Positions 26,652 through 35,397 of a stretch of DNA of 64,000 bases are shown one piece after another. The DNA is from DASQFQ01 sp963730115 (GTDB lineage: Bacteria; Actinomycetota; Thermoleophilia; Solirubrobacterales; Solirubrobacteraceae), in the NCBI GenBank assembly GCA_963730115.1, contig CAVSQM010000006.1, positions 124,001-188,000 of the forward strand, in the 5' to 3' direction. Made by a program: the position numbers and the translations under genes. A model generated the notes under the pieces. That model made no database searches, was not told where the DNA came from, and was given only the letters and a program-made list of their open reading frames with translations. The stretch's first letter is position 1. Every line of letters starts with the position of its first letter.

Positions 26652-27220
26652 TTATTCGAGCCGCTGCGCTCGTCGCCCGCGCGCAGCAGGCGGTCGCGCA
26701 GCGCCGCCTGGTCCTCGGGGCTCGGGTCCCACTGCTCGAGCTCGGGCAGCTCCTCGAGCGAGCGCAGGCCGAACAGCTTGAGGAACAGCGGCGTGGTGCG
26801 GTAGAGCACGGCGCCGAACGGCGAACGGCCGGCCTCCTCGATCAGCCCGCGCTCGGCGAGCGCCGCGGTGGCGGACTCCGAGGCGACGCCGCGGATCCGG
26901 GCCATCTCCGGCCGCGAGACCGGCTGCAGGTAGGCGACGACCGACAGCGTCTCGGCCTGCGCCGGGGTCAGGGTCGGCGTGCGCGGGCGCGCGAGCAGCC
27001 GGCGCGCGGCCTCCTCCGCCCCCGGGTGCGAGGCGAGCGTCCAGCCGCCGCCGATCTCCTTCAGCACGACGCCGCGGCCGTGCAGGCCGTCGCGCAGCTC
27101 GGTCAGCGCGTCGAGCACCGCCCATTCGTCCTGCTGCGTGGCGTCGCGCAGGTCGTCGAGCGAGACCGGCTCGGGCGAGAGGAACAGCAGCGCCTCGACG
27201 ATCTTGGCCAGCGGCGTCAC
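26648..27220 (-). CDS. scpB: Segregation and condensation protein B
   Basis: 190 residues with two winged-helix domains (AKIVEALLFLSPEPVSLDDL and LTPAQAETLSVVAYLQPVSR, RGVASESATAALAERGLI). ScpB is the kite subunit of the SMC-ScpAB condensin. The GTG at 27220 overlaps the scpA stop (GTGA); longer upstream reading is scpA shadow. The tail is acidic and basic mixed. Confidence 0.95.
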   Translation of the reverse strand: MTPLAKIVEALLFLSPEPVSLDDLRDATQQDEWAVLDALTELRDGLHGRGVVLKEIGGGWTLASHPGAEEAARRLLARPRTPTLTPAQAETLSVVAYLQPVSRPEMARIRGVASESATAALAERGLIEEAGRSPFGAVLYRTTPLFLKLFGLRSLEELPELEQWDPSPEDQAALRDRLLRAGDERSGSNN

Positions 27221-27948
27221 GTCGCGGCCACCGTGATCGGCCCGAACGGCTCCGCCTGCTCCCACGACGCCTCGCCGCGCTTGTAGAGCTCGAGCAGGGC
27301 GAACAGCGTCACCGCCACCGTCACGCGGTCGGCGTCCTTGACGGCGTCGTCGAAGGCGAACGTGCCGCCGCGGAGGAGTTCGCGCAAGTGGGTAAGGCGC
27401 TCGCCCAGCGAGACGCGCGGCATCGCCATGTGGCTGAGGTCGACCGGCGGCGGCGTGCGCAGGAGGCCGCCGAGCGCGGCGCCGAGCAGGTTCGGGTCAT
27501 AGGAGGCCTCGGCGTGCTCGACCGACAGCCGCCGCAGCTCGTCGGGCAGCGGCGCGACCCGGTAGATCAGCGCCTCCCCCACGCCCTTGCGCTCGCCCAG
27601 CCAGCCCGCGGCGCCGCGGAAGCGCGCGTAGCGCAGCATCCGCTCCAGCAGCTCGCCGGCCGCCTCGGCAGGCGCGAGCTCGTCGAGCTCCTCGACCTCC
27701 TCGCCCGGCAGCATCAGCCGCGACTTCAGCTCCAGCAGCGCGGCGATCAGGACGAGGAACTCGGTGGTGGCCTCCAGGTCGAGCTCGTCGCGCGCCTCCA
27801 GGTGGTCGAGGTAGGCGAGCACGATCTCGGCCAGCTCGACCTCGAGCAGGTCGAGCTCCTCGCGCAGGACCAGCGACAGCAGGAGGTCGAAGGGCCCCGC
27901 GAAGACGTCGAGGTCGAGCTCCAGCCGGTGGACGGCGGTGGAGGGCAT
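27217..27948 (-). CDS. scpA: Segregation and condensation protein A (kleisin)
   Basis: 243 residues; bridges SMC heads in condensin. The N-terminal FAGPFDLLLSLVLREELDLLEVELAEI is a classic ScpA start, followed by ATTEFLVLIAALLELKSRLMLP and a C-terminal winged helix (TVAVTLFALLELYKRGEASW). A TAGCCT box at 27957-27962 lies eight bases before the ATG, so it may be transcribed from within the end of trpS as well as from the gcv operon. Confidence 0.96.
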   Translation of the reverse strand: MPSTAVHRLELDLDVFAGPFDLLLSLVLREELDLLEVELAEIVLAYLDHLEARDELDLEATTEFLVLIAALLELKSRLMLPGEEVEELDELAPAEAAGELLERMLRYARFRGAAGWLGERKGVGEALIYRVAPLPDELRRLSVEHAEASYDPNLLGAALGGLLRTPPPVDLSHMAMPRVSLGERLTHLRELLRGGTFAFDDAVKDADRVTVAVTLFALLELYKRGEASWEQAEPFGPITVAAT

Positions 27949-27954
27949 CCGCGC

Positions 27955-28953
27955 TCAGGCTAGGGATCGGGGCGGACCGACCCCCATCCGCTCCCGGACG
28001 TCGACCAGCGTCTCCGTCGCCATCTCGCGCGCGCGGTCCGCTCCGGCCGCGAGGATGCGCTCCAGCTCGGCCTCGTCGCTGCGCAGCTCGGCGTAGCGCT
28101 CACGGACCGGGGCCAGGTAGTCGACGACTGCCTCACCGACCGCGACCTTGAAGTCGCCGTAGCGCGAGTCGGCGAACTCGCGCTCGACGTCCTCCGCGCT
28201 CGTGCCGCGGATCACGGACAGGAGCTCGATCAGGTTCGAGATCCCGGGCTTGTCCTCGGCCCGCACGATCTCGGTGCCGGAGTCGGTCACCGCGCGCTTG
28301 AACTTCTTCATCACGGCGTCGGGCTCGTCGAGCACGTAGACCGTGCCCTGCTCGCTGGCGGCCGTCGTCGACATCTTGCGCGTGGGGTCCTGGAGGTCGC
28401 GGATGCGCGCGCCGACCTCCGGGATGCGGGCCTCCGGCACGACCAGGGTGTCGCCGAAGCGGCGGTTGAAGCGCTCGGCGGCGCGGCGCATCACCTCGAG
28501 GTGCTCCCGCTGGTCCTCCCCCACCGGCACCTCGTGCGCGCGGTAGGCGAGCACGTCGGCGGCCATCAGGACGGGGTAGAAGAGCAGCCCGGCGGACACG
28601 AGCTCGCGCTGCGCCTGCGACTTGTCGCGGAACTGGTGCATCCGGTTGAGCTCGCCGAGCGGGATCACGGCGCCCAGCAGCCACGAGAGCTCGGTGTGCT
28701 CCTTCACGTCGGACTGGCGGAAGAGCACGCAGCGGTCCGGGTCGAGCCCGGCGGCGATCAGCAGCGCGCCGAGGTCGTAGGTGCGCTCCCGCAGGTCGAC
28801 GGGGTCGTACTCGACGGTGACCGAGTGGAGGTTGACGATGCAGTAGATCGCCGGGTCGCCGCGCTCCTGGCCGGCCACGTACTGGGTGATGCCGCCGATG
28901 TAGTTGCCGAGGTGCTTGCGCCCGGTCGGCTGGATACCCGAGAAGATCCGCAT
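27955..28953 (-). CDS. trpS: Tryptophanyl-tRNA synthetase
   Basis: 332-residue class I synthetase. The HIGH-like motif appears as PTGRKHLGNYIG and the KMSKS loop as RKMSTT; other features are GEDQREHLEV and FYPVLMAADVLAYRA. Complete length. The ATG at 28953 shares a base with the gcvPB stop (TGATG), coupling tRNA charging to the glycine cleavage operon. Confidence 0.97.
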   Translation of the reverse strand: MRIFSGIQPTGRKHLGNYIGGITQYVAGQERGDPAIYCIVNLHSVTVEYDPVDLRERTYDLGALLIAAGLDPDRCVLFRQSDVKEHTELSWLLGAVIPLGELNRMHQFRDKSQAQRELVSAGLLFYPVLMAADVLAYRAHEVPVGEDQREHLEVMRRAAERFNRRFGDTLVVPEARIPEVGARIRDLQDPTRKMSTTAASEQGTVYVLDEPDAVMKKFKRAVTDSGTEIVRAEDKPGISNLIELLSVIRGTSAEDVEREFADSRYGDFKVAVGEAVVDYLAPVRERYAELRSDEAELERILAAGADRAREMATETLVDVRERMGVGPPRSLA

Positions 28954-30524
28954 CAGAGCGGCTGGCGGATGACCGGGCGCTTGGCGGCGCCGGCCTCGTC
29001 GAGCCGGCGCACCGGCGTCGAGTACGGCGCGTTACGGGCGATCTCCGGGTCCTCGGCGCCTTCGCGGAGGATGTCCGCGATCGCGTCGGCGAACGCGTCG
29101 AGCGTCTCCTTCGTCTCCGTCTCGGTCGGCTCCACCAGCAGCGCCTCGTCGACGAGCAGCGGGAAGTAGACGGTCGGCGGGTGGAAGCCATGGTCGAGCA
29201 GGCGCTTGGCGAGGTCGAGCGTCTTGAGGCCGAGGTTCTTCTTCATCGGCGCGCCCGAGAGCACGAACTCGTGCATGCAGACGCGGTCGTAGGCGGCCGG
29301 CAGGTGCTCGGCGACGCCCTCCTCCTTGAGCCGCGCCAGCAGGTAGTTGGCGTTCAGCACCGCGGTCTCCGACGCCTCCTGGAGGCCGTCGCCGCCGAGC
29401 GACAGGATGTACGCGTAACTGCGCACGAACACGCCGTAGTTGCCCTGGAAGCCGCGCAGGCGCCCGATCGACTTCGGCCGGTCGTAGTCGAGGTCGAAGC
29501 TCGGGCCGTGGCCGTTCTCGCCCTCGCGCCGCACGACCTGCGGGCGCGTGAGGTAGGGCTCGATGCGGTCGGAGACCGCGATCGGGCCGGCGCCCGGGCC
29601 GCCGCCGCCGTGCGGCTGCGTGAAGGTCTTGTGGAGGTTGTAGTGGACGATGTCGAAGCCCATGTCGCCCGGGCGCGTGCGCCCCATGACGGCGTTGAGG
29701 TTCGCCCCGTCGTAGTAGAGCGTCGCGCCGACGCCGTGGACGATCTTCGCGATCTCGGTGATGTTCTCGTCGAACAGCCCGAGCGTGTTCGGGTTGGTCA
29801 GCATCAGGCACGCGACGTTCTCGTCCGCCTTGGCGCGCAGGTCCTCGACGTCGACGCCGCCGCGCTCGTCGGTGCCGACCTTGACGACCTCGTAGCCGGC
29901 CATCGTCACCGTCGCGGGATTGGTGCCGTGGGCGGTGTCGGGCGTGAGGACCTTGGTGCGGTGCTCGCCGCGGTCCTCGTGGTAGGCGCGGGTCAGCAGC
30001 ACGCCGGCGAGCTCGCCGTGCGAGCCGGCGCTCGGCTGGAGGCTGACGTGCGGGAGGCCGGCGACCTCGCCGAGCGCCTGCTGGAGCTCCCACATCAGCT
30101 GCAGCGCGCCCTGGGCGCGCTTCGGCGACTGGGCCGGGTGCAGGCGGGCGTTGCCCGGCAGCGCGGCGACGCGCTCGTGCAGCTTCGGGTTGTGCTTCAT
30201 CGTGCACGAGCCGAGCGGGTAGAAGCCGGTGTCGAGATCGAAGTTGCGCTTCGAGAGCCGGTTGTAGTGGCGGACGATCTCCGGCTCGGCGATCTCGGGG
30301 AGCTTGGGCGGCTCCTGGCGGCGCAGGTGCGCGGGGATCAGGTCCTGCTGTTCGGGGACGTCGAGCTCGGGCGCGACGAACGCGCGGCGGCCGGGCTTGG
30401 ACTTCTCGAAGATGGTGACCGCGCGGTCGCGCTGCATCGGGGTCTCGAACTGGGCTCCGCGCGAGTCCTGCGGGGTGGTGCCCTGGATATCCGGGTCGGC
30501 GTGGAGCCGGTTGTCGTTGATCAC
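28953..30524 (-). CDS. gcvPB: Glycine dehydrogenase (decarboxylating) subunit 2
   Basis: 523 residues. PLP subunit of the split P-protein of the glycine cleavage system, which decarboxylates glycine and transfers the aminomethyl group to GcvH. The PLP Lys lies in YNLHKTFTQPHGGGGPGAGP. Also GFYPLGSCTMKHNPK and HGTNPATVTMAGY. The GTG start at 30524 overlaps the gcvPA stop (GTGA), so the two halves are made together. The split PA/PB form is usual in many Gram-positive and thermophilic bacteria. Confidence 0.96.
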   Translation of the reverse strand: MINDNRLHADPDIQGTTPQDSRGAQFETPMQRDRAVTIFEKSKPGRRAFVAPELDVPEQQDLIPAHLRRQEPPKLPEIAEPEIVRHYNRLSKRNFDLDTGFYPLGSCTMKHNPKLHERVAALPGNARLHPAQSPKRAQGALQLMWELQQALGEVAGLPHVSLQPSAGSHGELAGVLLTRAYHEDRGEHRTKVLTPDTAHGTNPATVTMAGYEVVKVGTDERGGVDVEDLRAKADENVACLMLTNPNTLGLFDENITEIAKIVHGVGATLYYDGANLNAVMGRTRPGDMGFDIVHYNLHKTFTQPHGGGGPGAGPIAVSDRIEPYLTRPQVVRREGENGHGPSFDLDYDRPKSIGRLRGFQGNYGVFVRSYAYILSLGGDGLQEASETAVLNANYLLARLKEEGVAEHLPAAYDRVCMHEFVLSGAPMKKNLGLKTLDLAKRLLDHGFHPPTVYFPLLVDEALLVEPTETETKETLDAFADAIADILREGAEDPEIARNAPYSTPVRRLDEAGAAKRPVIRQPL

Positions 30525-31861
30525 GCGGTGACCGCCTCTCGCTCGGCGGCGACGGCGGCTTCGAGCACGCGCGCGAGCCGGTCGATGTCCTCGCGGCTGC
30601 GCTGCTCGGTGATGGCGACCAGCAGGCCGTCGTCCTCGAGCGGGAAGCCGGGGTTGACGCCCTCGGCGGCGCAGCGCTCGATCACGGCGTGCACGGGGGC
30701 GTCGAGCTTGAGGGCGAACTCTCTGACCACCGGCTGCTCGTGGAGCAGCTCGACGCCGTCCAGGCCGGCGAGGGTCTGGCGCGCGTAGGCGGTGCGCTGG
30801 AGCAGCAGCTCGCCGAGCTCGACGAGCCCGCGGCGGCCGAGCCAGCTCAGGTAGATCACGCCCGCGAGCGCGTTGAGCGCCTGGGCGGTGCAGATGTTGT
30901 GCGTCGCCTTCTCGCGGCGGATGTGCTGCTCGCGCGTCTGCAGGGTGAGCACGAAGCCGCGGCGGCCGTCGACGTCGGTCGTCTCGCCCGCGATGCGGCC
31001 GGGCATGCGGCGCAGGTACGCCTCCTGGGCGGCGAAGAAGCCGAACGACGGGCCGCCGTAGTCGAGCCGGTTGCCGAGCGTCTGCCCCTCCCCCACGGCG
31101 ACGTCGACGCCGAACTCGCCAGGCGCCTTGAGCACGCCGAGCGTGAGCGGGTCGCACAAGACGATCATCAGCGCGCCCGCCTCGTGGGCGGCGTCGGTGA
31201 GCGGCTGGAGGTCCTCGACGGCGCCGTAGAAGTTCGGGTACTGGACGAGCACGGCGGAGACGTCGTCGCCGATCTCGGGGACGTCGGTGACGCCGTCCGT
31301 CAGCGGGATCGTGTCGGTGGTCGTGCCCCAGCCCGCGGAGGTTGTCTCCAGCGTCTCCCGCGCGTGGGGATGGACGCCGGCGGAGATCAGGAAGCGGCTG
31401 CGCTTGTTGTGGAGCTTGGCCAGGTAGGCGGCGGCGGCGAGCGCGGACGGGCCTTCGTAGACGCTCGCGTTGCTGACGGGCAGGCCGGTCAGCTCGCTGA
31501 TCGCGGTCTGGTACTCGAACATCACCTGCAGCCCGCCCTGGGAGATCTCGGGCTGGTAGGGCGTGTAGGGCGTCAGGAACTCCGAGCGGCTGAGGATCGA
31601 GTCGATCAGGCTCGGGACGTAGTGGTCGTACATCCCGGCGCCGAGGAAGCTCACCTCGTCCTCGGTGCTGACGTTGCGGCCGGCCAGCTCGCGCAGGCGC
31701 GCGTAGACCTCCTGCTCCGGCTTGCCGGGCGGGAGCTCGAGCGGGCGGCCGAGCCGCACGCCCTCCGGCACGGCGGCGAACAGCTCGTCGATCGACTCGA
31801 CGCCGATGGCGTCGAGCATCTCTTTGCGGTCGGCGTCGGTGGCGGAGGTGTAGCGACTCAT
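30521..31861 (-). CDS. gcvPA: Glycine dehydrogenase (decarboxylating) subunit 1
   Basis: 446 residues, the N-terminal half of the split P-protein. Family features are FLGAGMYDHYVPSLIDSILS, YTPYQPEISQGGLQVMFEYQ and EKATHNICTAQALNAL. The ATG at 31861 shares one base with the TAA of gcvH (TAATG). It works with gcvPB as a heterotetramer. Confidence 0.96.
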   Translation of the reverse strand: MSRYTSATDADRKEMLDAIGVESIDELFAAVPEGVRLGRPLELPPGKPEQEVYARLRELAGRNVSTEDEVSFLGAGMYDHYVPSLIDSILSRSEFLTPYTPYQPEISQGGLQVMFEYQTAISELTGLPVSNASVYEGPSALAAAAYLAKLHNKRSRFLISAGVHPHARETLETTSAGWGTTTDTIPLTDGVTDVPEIGDDVSAVLVQYPNFYGAVEDLQPLTDAAHEAGALMIVLCDPLTLGVLKAPGEFGVDVAVGEGQTLGNRLDYGGPSFGFFAAQEAYLRRMPGRIAGETTDVDGRRGFVLTLQTREQHIRREKATHNICTAQALNALAGVIYLSWLGRRGLVELGELLLQRTAYARQTLAGLDGVELLHEQPVVREFALKLDAPVHAVIERCAAEGVNPGFPLEDDGLLVAITEQRSREDIDRLARVLEAAVAAEREAVTA

Positions 31862-32247
31862 TACGTGAGGGTGCCCTCGTAGGCGGACGCATCCATCAGG
31901 TCGTCTGCCTCACCTACGTTAGAGAGGCGGATCTTGACCATCCAGCCTTCGCCGTACGGGTCCTCGTTGACCTGCTCGGGCGAGTCGGACAGTCGCTCGT
32001 TGACCTCGGTGATCTCGCCGGACAGCGGCGCGACGACGTCGGAGACCGCCTTGACGGACTCGACCTCGGCGTACGGCTGGTCCTTCGTGACGGTGCTGCC
32101 GACCTCCGGCGGGTCGAAGAACACGACCTCGCCGAGCTGCTCCTGCGCGTACCAGGTGATGCCCATCGTGGCGATGTCGCCGTCGATGCGGGCCCAGTCG
32201 TGCTCGGCGTGGTACTTGAGGTCCGACGGGTACGAGGCCTCGGCCAC
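31861..32247 (-). CDS. gcvH: Glycine cleavage system H protein
   Basis: 128-residue lipoyl carrier. The lipoyl-Lys lies in VESVKAVSDVVAPLSG, and KYHAEHDWARI is the N-terminal signature. It shuttles the aminomethyl group from P to T protein and is then reoxidised by dihydrolipoamide dehydrogenase, not encoded here. GTG start directly after the gcvT TAA (TAAGTG). Confidence 0.97.
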   Translation of the reverse strand: MAEASYPSDLKYHAEHDWARIDGDIATMGITWYAQEQLGEVVFFDPPEVGSTVTKDQPYAEVESVKAVSDVVAPLSGEITEVNERLSDSPEQVNEDPYGEGWMVKIRLSNVGEADDLMDASAYEGTLT

Positions 32248-33327
32248 TTAGGTCTCCTTGCGGTAGAGCGGCTTCTCGCGGACCTCGGCGGTCCTTGGCT
32301 TGCCGCGGACGTCGATCTCGAAGACTGTGCCGGGGGCAGACCTGTCGGTCGGGAGATAGGCCATCCCGATGCCGATGTTGAGGCAGGGCGAGAGCGTGCC
32401 CGACGTGACCTCGCCGCCGCCCTCGATCGGGTTGCCCTGGCGGGCGATGCCGGGGCCCGTGAGGGCGAACGGGACGAGCTTCTGGTCGGTGCCCTGGTCG
32501 CGCGCTTCGCGGATCGTGTCGGCGCCGATGAAGTTCGTGTCTTCCTTGCAGCACCACCCGAGGCCGGCCTCGATCGGGTTGCGGTCCTCGGACAGGTCGT
32601 TGCCGTAGAGGTGGAAGCAGACCTCGAGGCGGAGGGTGTCGCGGGCGCCGAGGCCGATGGGGGTGGCGCCCTGCTCGGTGAGCGCGTCCCACACCTGGGC
32701 GGCCTTGTCCGGCGCCAGCAGGAGCTCGACCCCATCCTCGCCCGTGTAGCCGGTGCCGGCGACGAGGACGTTCTCCGCTCCCGCCACGGTGGTCGTCGTC
32801 GTCCGGAACCGCTTCGGCAGCTCGCCGTCGGCGAGTGTTTGGACGAGGTCGCGAGCCTCCGGCCCCTGCACGGCGAGCATCGCGTAGTCGTGCAGCTTGT
32901 CGTCGACGTGCACGTCGAACTCGCGCGCGTGCTTCTGGAACCACGCGAGGTCCTTCTCGTGGTTGCTCGCGTTGGTGACCGTGAGGAAGCGCTCGGGACC
33001 GAGCCGGTAGCTGAAGAGGTCGTCGAGGACGCCCCCGTCGGGCTTGGGGAGGACGCTGTACTGCGCGCCATCCTCCGCGATCTTGCTGACGTCGTTGGAG
33101 AGGATCCGCTGGAGGAACTCCTCCGCATCCGGCCCATGCGTCTCGATCTCGCCCATGTGGCTGACGTCGAACACGCCGACCTTCGTCCGCACGGCCACAT
33201 GCTCCTCGCGGATCCCCGCGTACTGCACGGGCATCTCCCACCCGGCGAACGGCACGAGCCGCGCCCCGGCGGCGGCATGGCGATCGTGCAGCGGCGTGCG
33301 CTTGAGCGTCTCGGTGCCGGAGGCCAT
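32248..33327 (-). CDS. gcvT: Aminomethyltransferase (T protein)
   Basis: 359 residues; moves the methylene group to tetrahydrofolate and frees ammonia. Motifs are PFAGWEMPVQYAGIREEH, FDVSHMGEI, GYTGEDGVELL and the folate-binding Asp region near AQYSVLPKPDGGVLDDLF. First gene of gcvT-H-PA-PB-trpS-scpA-scpB. A TAGGGT -10 box (33337-33342) lies nine bases before the ATG. With only 56 bases to the divergent start there is no room for a glycine riboswitch. Confidence 0.97.
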   Translation of the reverse strand: MASGTETLKRTPLHDRHAAAGARLVPFAGWEMPVQYAGIREEHVAVRTKVGVFDVSHMGEIETHGPDAEEFLQRILSNDVSKIAEDGAQYSVLPKPDGGVLDDLFSYRLGPERFLTVTNASNHEKDLAWFQKHAREFDVHVDDKLHDYAMLAVQGPEARDLVQTLADGELPKRFRTTTTTVAGAENVLVAGTGYTGEDGVELLLAPDKAAQVWDALTEQGATPIGLGARDTLRLEVCFHLYGNDLSEDRNPIEAGLGWCCKEDTNFIGADTIREARDQGTDQKLVPFALTGPGIARQGNPIEGGGEVTSGTLSPCLNIGIGMAYLPTDRSAPGTVFEIDVRGKPRTAEVREKPLYRKET

Positions 33328-33336
33328 CGCGCGCGG

Positions 33337-33375
33337 ACCCTAGCAGCGGTGTGGCCGGGTCTTTCGGGCTACATT
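33337..33375. promoter_or_regulatory. Divergent -10 boxes of gcvT operon and the 33.4 kb gene
   Basis: Minus-strand TAGGGT (33342-33337) lies nine bases before the gcvT ATG. Plus-strand TACATT (33370-33375) lies eight bases before the ATG at 33384. Both fit the leaderless pattern. Confidence 0.5.
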
Positions 33376-33383
33376 GCTGGGCG

Positions 33384-35397
33384 ATGAGAGCAGGGATGCG
33401 GGGGTTGGTCGGGGGACTTGTCGTGCTGGCGACGGTCGGTTGGCGGCGTGCCGGTTGCGGCGGCGCGGCCCTACGACGTGGTGGCCTGCAACGCGCCGGG
33501 CGCCAAGGGCGTCAACAACTCCTGGTCGTGGGCCGTCGAGACCGTCGACGGCACCGCCCCCCTTGCCGAGGACCTCGCCGCCTACGCGCTGCACGGGAGA
33601 TTGCGCGCTCGAGTTCGGGCCTGCGAGCCGGCGCCAACCCGGCAGTCCGCCTGTGCGCTGGGGCACCGCCGCGAACTTCACCTTCACGGCTCCGACGGAC
33701 ACGGACATCGTCCGCATCACGCTCTGGCGATACGGAACCGGCATGAAGAGCGTGGACAACCCCAACACGCCGGACAACGAATCGGGACGGTTCGAGATCA
33801 ATGCGCAGTACGGCGGCAACTCGGTCGCCGCCGACACGTGTCACCCAGGCGTTGGGATCTGGCCAAATCCGTGCCACACGCGGCTCGCCGGGCTTCGGCG
33901 ACGCGTCGAAGGTCGTTCACGAACGGGCGCGGTGACTGGTTCAAGTTCGGCGTGTTCTGCGGCGGCGATGCTGCCGACGGCGCCCCGTTCATCAGATGCC
34001 ACACGAACGACGGCGCGGGCAACCCTTTCGCGTTCCTGGACTTCCAAGGCGCGACCGTCAGGCTCGAGGACAACACCGCTCCGCGGGCGACGACGACCGG
34101 CCCGCTGCTCGCTCCCGGCTGGCGTCAGCCCGGGAACGCCGTCGCGATCAATGCGACGGACAACAGCGGCATCAAGCTCGCCCGGCTGGAGGTCGACGGG
34201 CGCGCGGTCAGCCAGCGCGGTTTCCCCTGTGACATCACTCGCCCCGTGCCGTGCCGGACGTCGGTTACCGGCCAGCGATTCACCGGCCAGGGCATCGCCG
34301 ACGGGACACACACACTCCGCCTCGTAGCCTTGGACGCCGCGGGCAATCCGGGCGGGATCCAGCGCCAGCTGCTGATGGACGGCACGGCGCCGACCGCGAC
34401 CCTCGATCGCGCGCGCGGCAAGCGCGATCGTGCTCAGCGTGAGCGATGCGGCGTCAGGCGTCGCCTCGACCGCCGTCGAGGTCCGCAACAACGGGAACGA
34501 GCCGTTCCGGCCGCTCAGCGTCGACGTTCGCCAACGGCAAGCTCCGCGCGACGATGGACCGCGGCAGCGCGTCGAGGGCCGACATCCGCGTGACGCTGCG
34601 CGACGTTGCGGGCAATCGTCACCCAAGGCAATCCGACCCGCCTCACGGCCACGAGCGCGAAGGTCGGCCGTCGCTTCCGCAAGGTCCGCTCCGGTCGCGT
34701 GCGGATCCCGTTCGGCCGACGCGCCACCCTGCGCGGCCGCCTGACGCTCTCCGCCGGGCAGTCGCTGGCCGGCCAGGCGATCGTCGCGACCTCGACGCTT
34801 CGCAAGCGCGGCGCGCGCACCAGAGCCGAGGGCACCGCGGTCACCGACCGTCGCGGGCGCTTCGAGCTCAAGGTCCCCGCCGGCGCGAGCCGCTCGTATC
34901 GGCTGGTCTTCGGCGGAGCCGGAGGCGCACTCGCGACAGCCCGTGGCGTCTCGGTGCGCGTGCCGGCGTCCAGCACGATTCGCGCCTCCCGCACCCGGCT
35001 CTCCGGCGCCCGGGCGCGTCCGCTTCTCCGGGCGCCTGCGCACACGCGGCGAACGCATCCCGGGTCGCGGCCTGTTGCTCGTCCTCCAGGGCCGCTCGGC
35101 CGGCAAGTGGCGGACGTTCGCCGACACTCGCACGAACCGCCGCGGCCGCTGGCGGGCCTCCTACGTCTTCCGCGGCCAGTCGGGCAGCTATCCGATCCGC
35201 GTCCGCATCCGCAAGCAGTCGGGGTACCCCTTCGAGCTCGGCTACTCCCGCCGGCTGACGGTCAGGGTCCGCTGAACCGCTTCCGCCGCACGCTCGTCGA
35301 AGCGCGCTACCGCTTCCAGGCCCGGCTGACCGCGCAGCCCGGCTACCCCTACAGGGGCGCGACGTCCAAGCGGGTGTCGGTGCTCGTGTCGCCCTGA
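33384..35397 (+). pseudogene. Shattered secreted Ig/CNA-like repeat protein
   Basis: A signal-like start (MRAGMRGLVGGLVVLATVG) follows TACATT-N8. Sensible protein then switches frame at about 33450 (PYDVVACNAPGAKGVNNSW), 33597 (FTAPTDTDIVRITLWRYGTG), 33885 and 33925 (GDWFKFGVFCGGD), 34420 (SVSDAASGVASTAVEVRN), 34525, 34612 (RLTATSAKVGRRFRKVR) and 35010 (RFSGRLRTRGERIPGRG). Most breaks are single-base changes with no internal stop decay. The product would be an exported protein with sugar/Ca-binding-like and Ig-like modules and a Cys pair pattern. It ends at 35275, then a second copy of its last module (RYRFQARLTAQPGYPYRGAT) continues to 35397, overlapping the GGDEF gene. Either a recent pseudogene or a poorly sequenced segment. 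Confidence 0.65.

Noticed and set aside
33328..33383. Glycine riboswitch before gcvT
   Set aside because: Only 56 bases separate the divergent starts and a -10 box lies nine bases before gcvT, so there is no transcribed leader to hold one.
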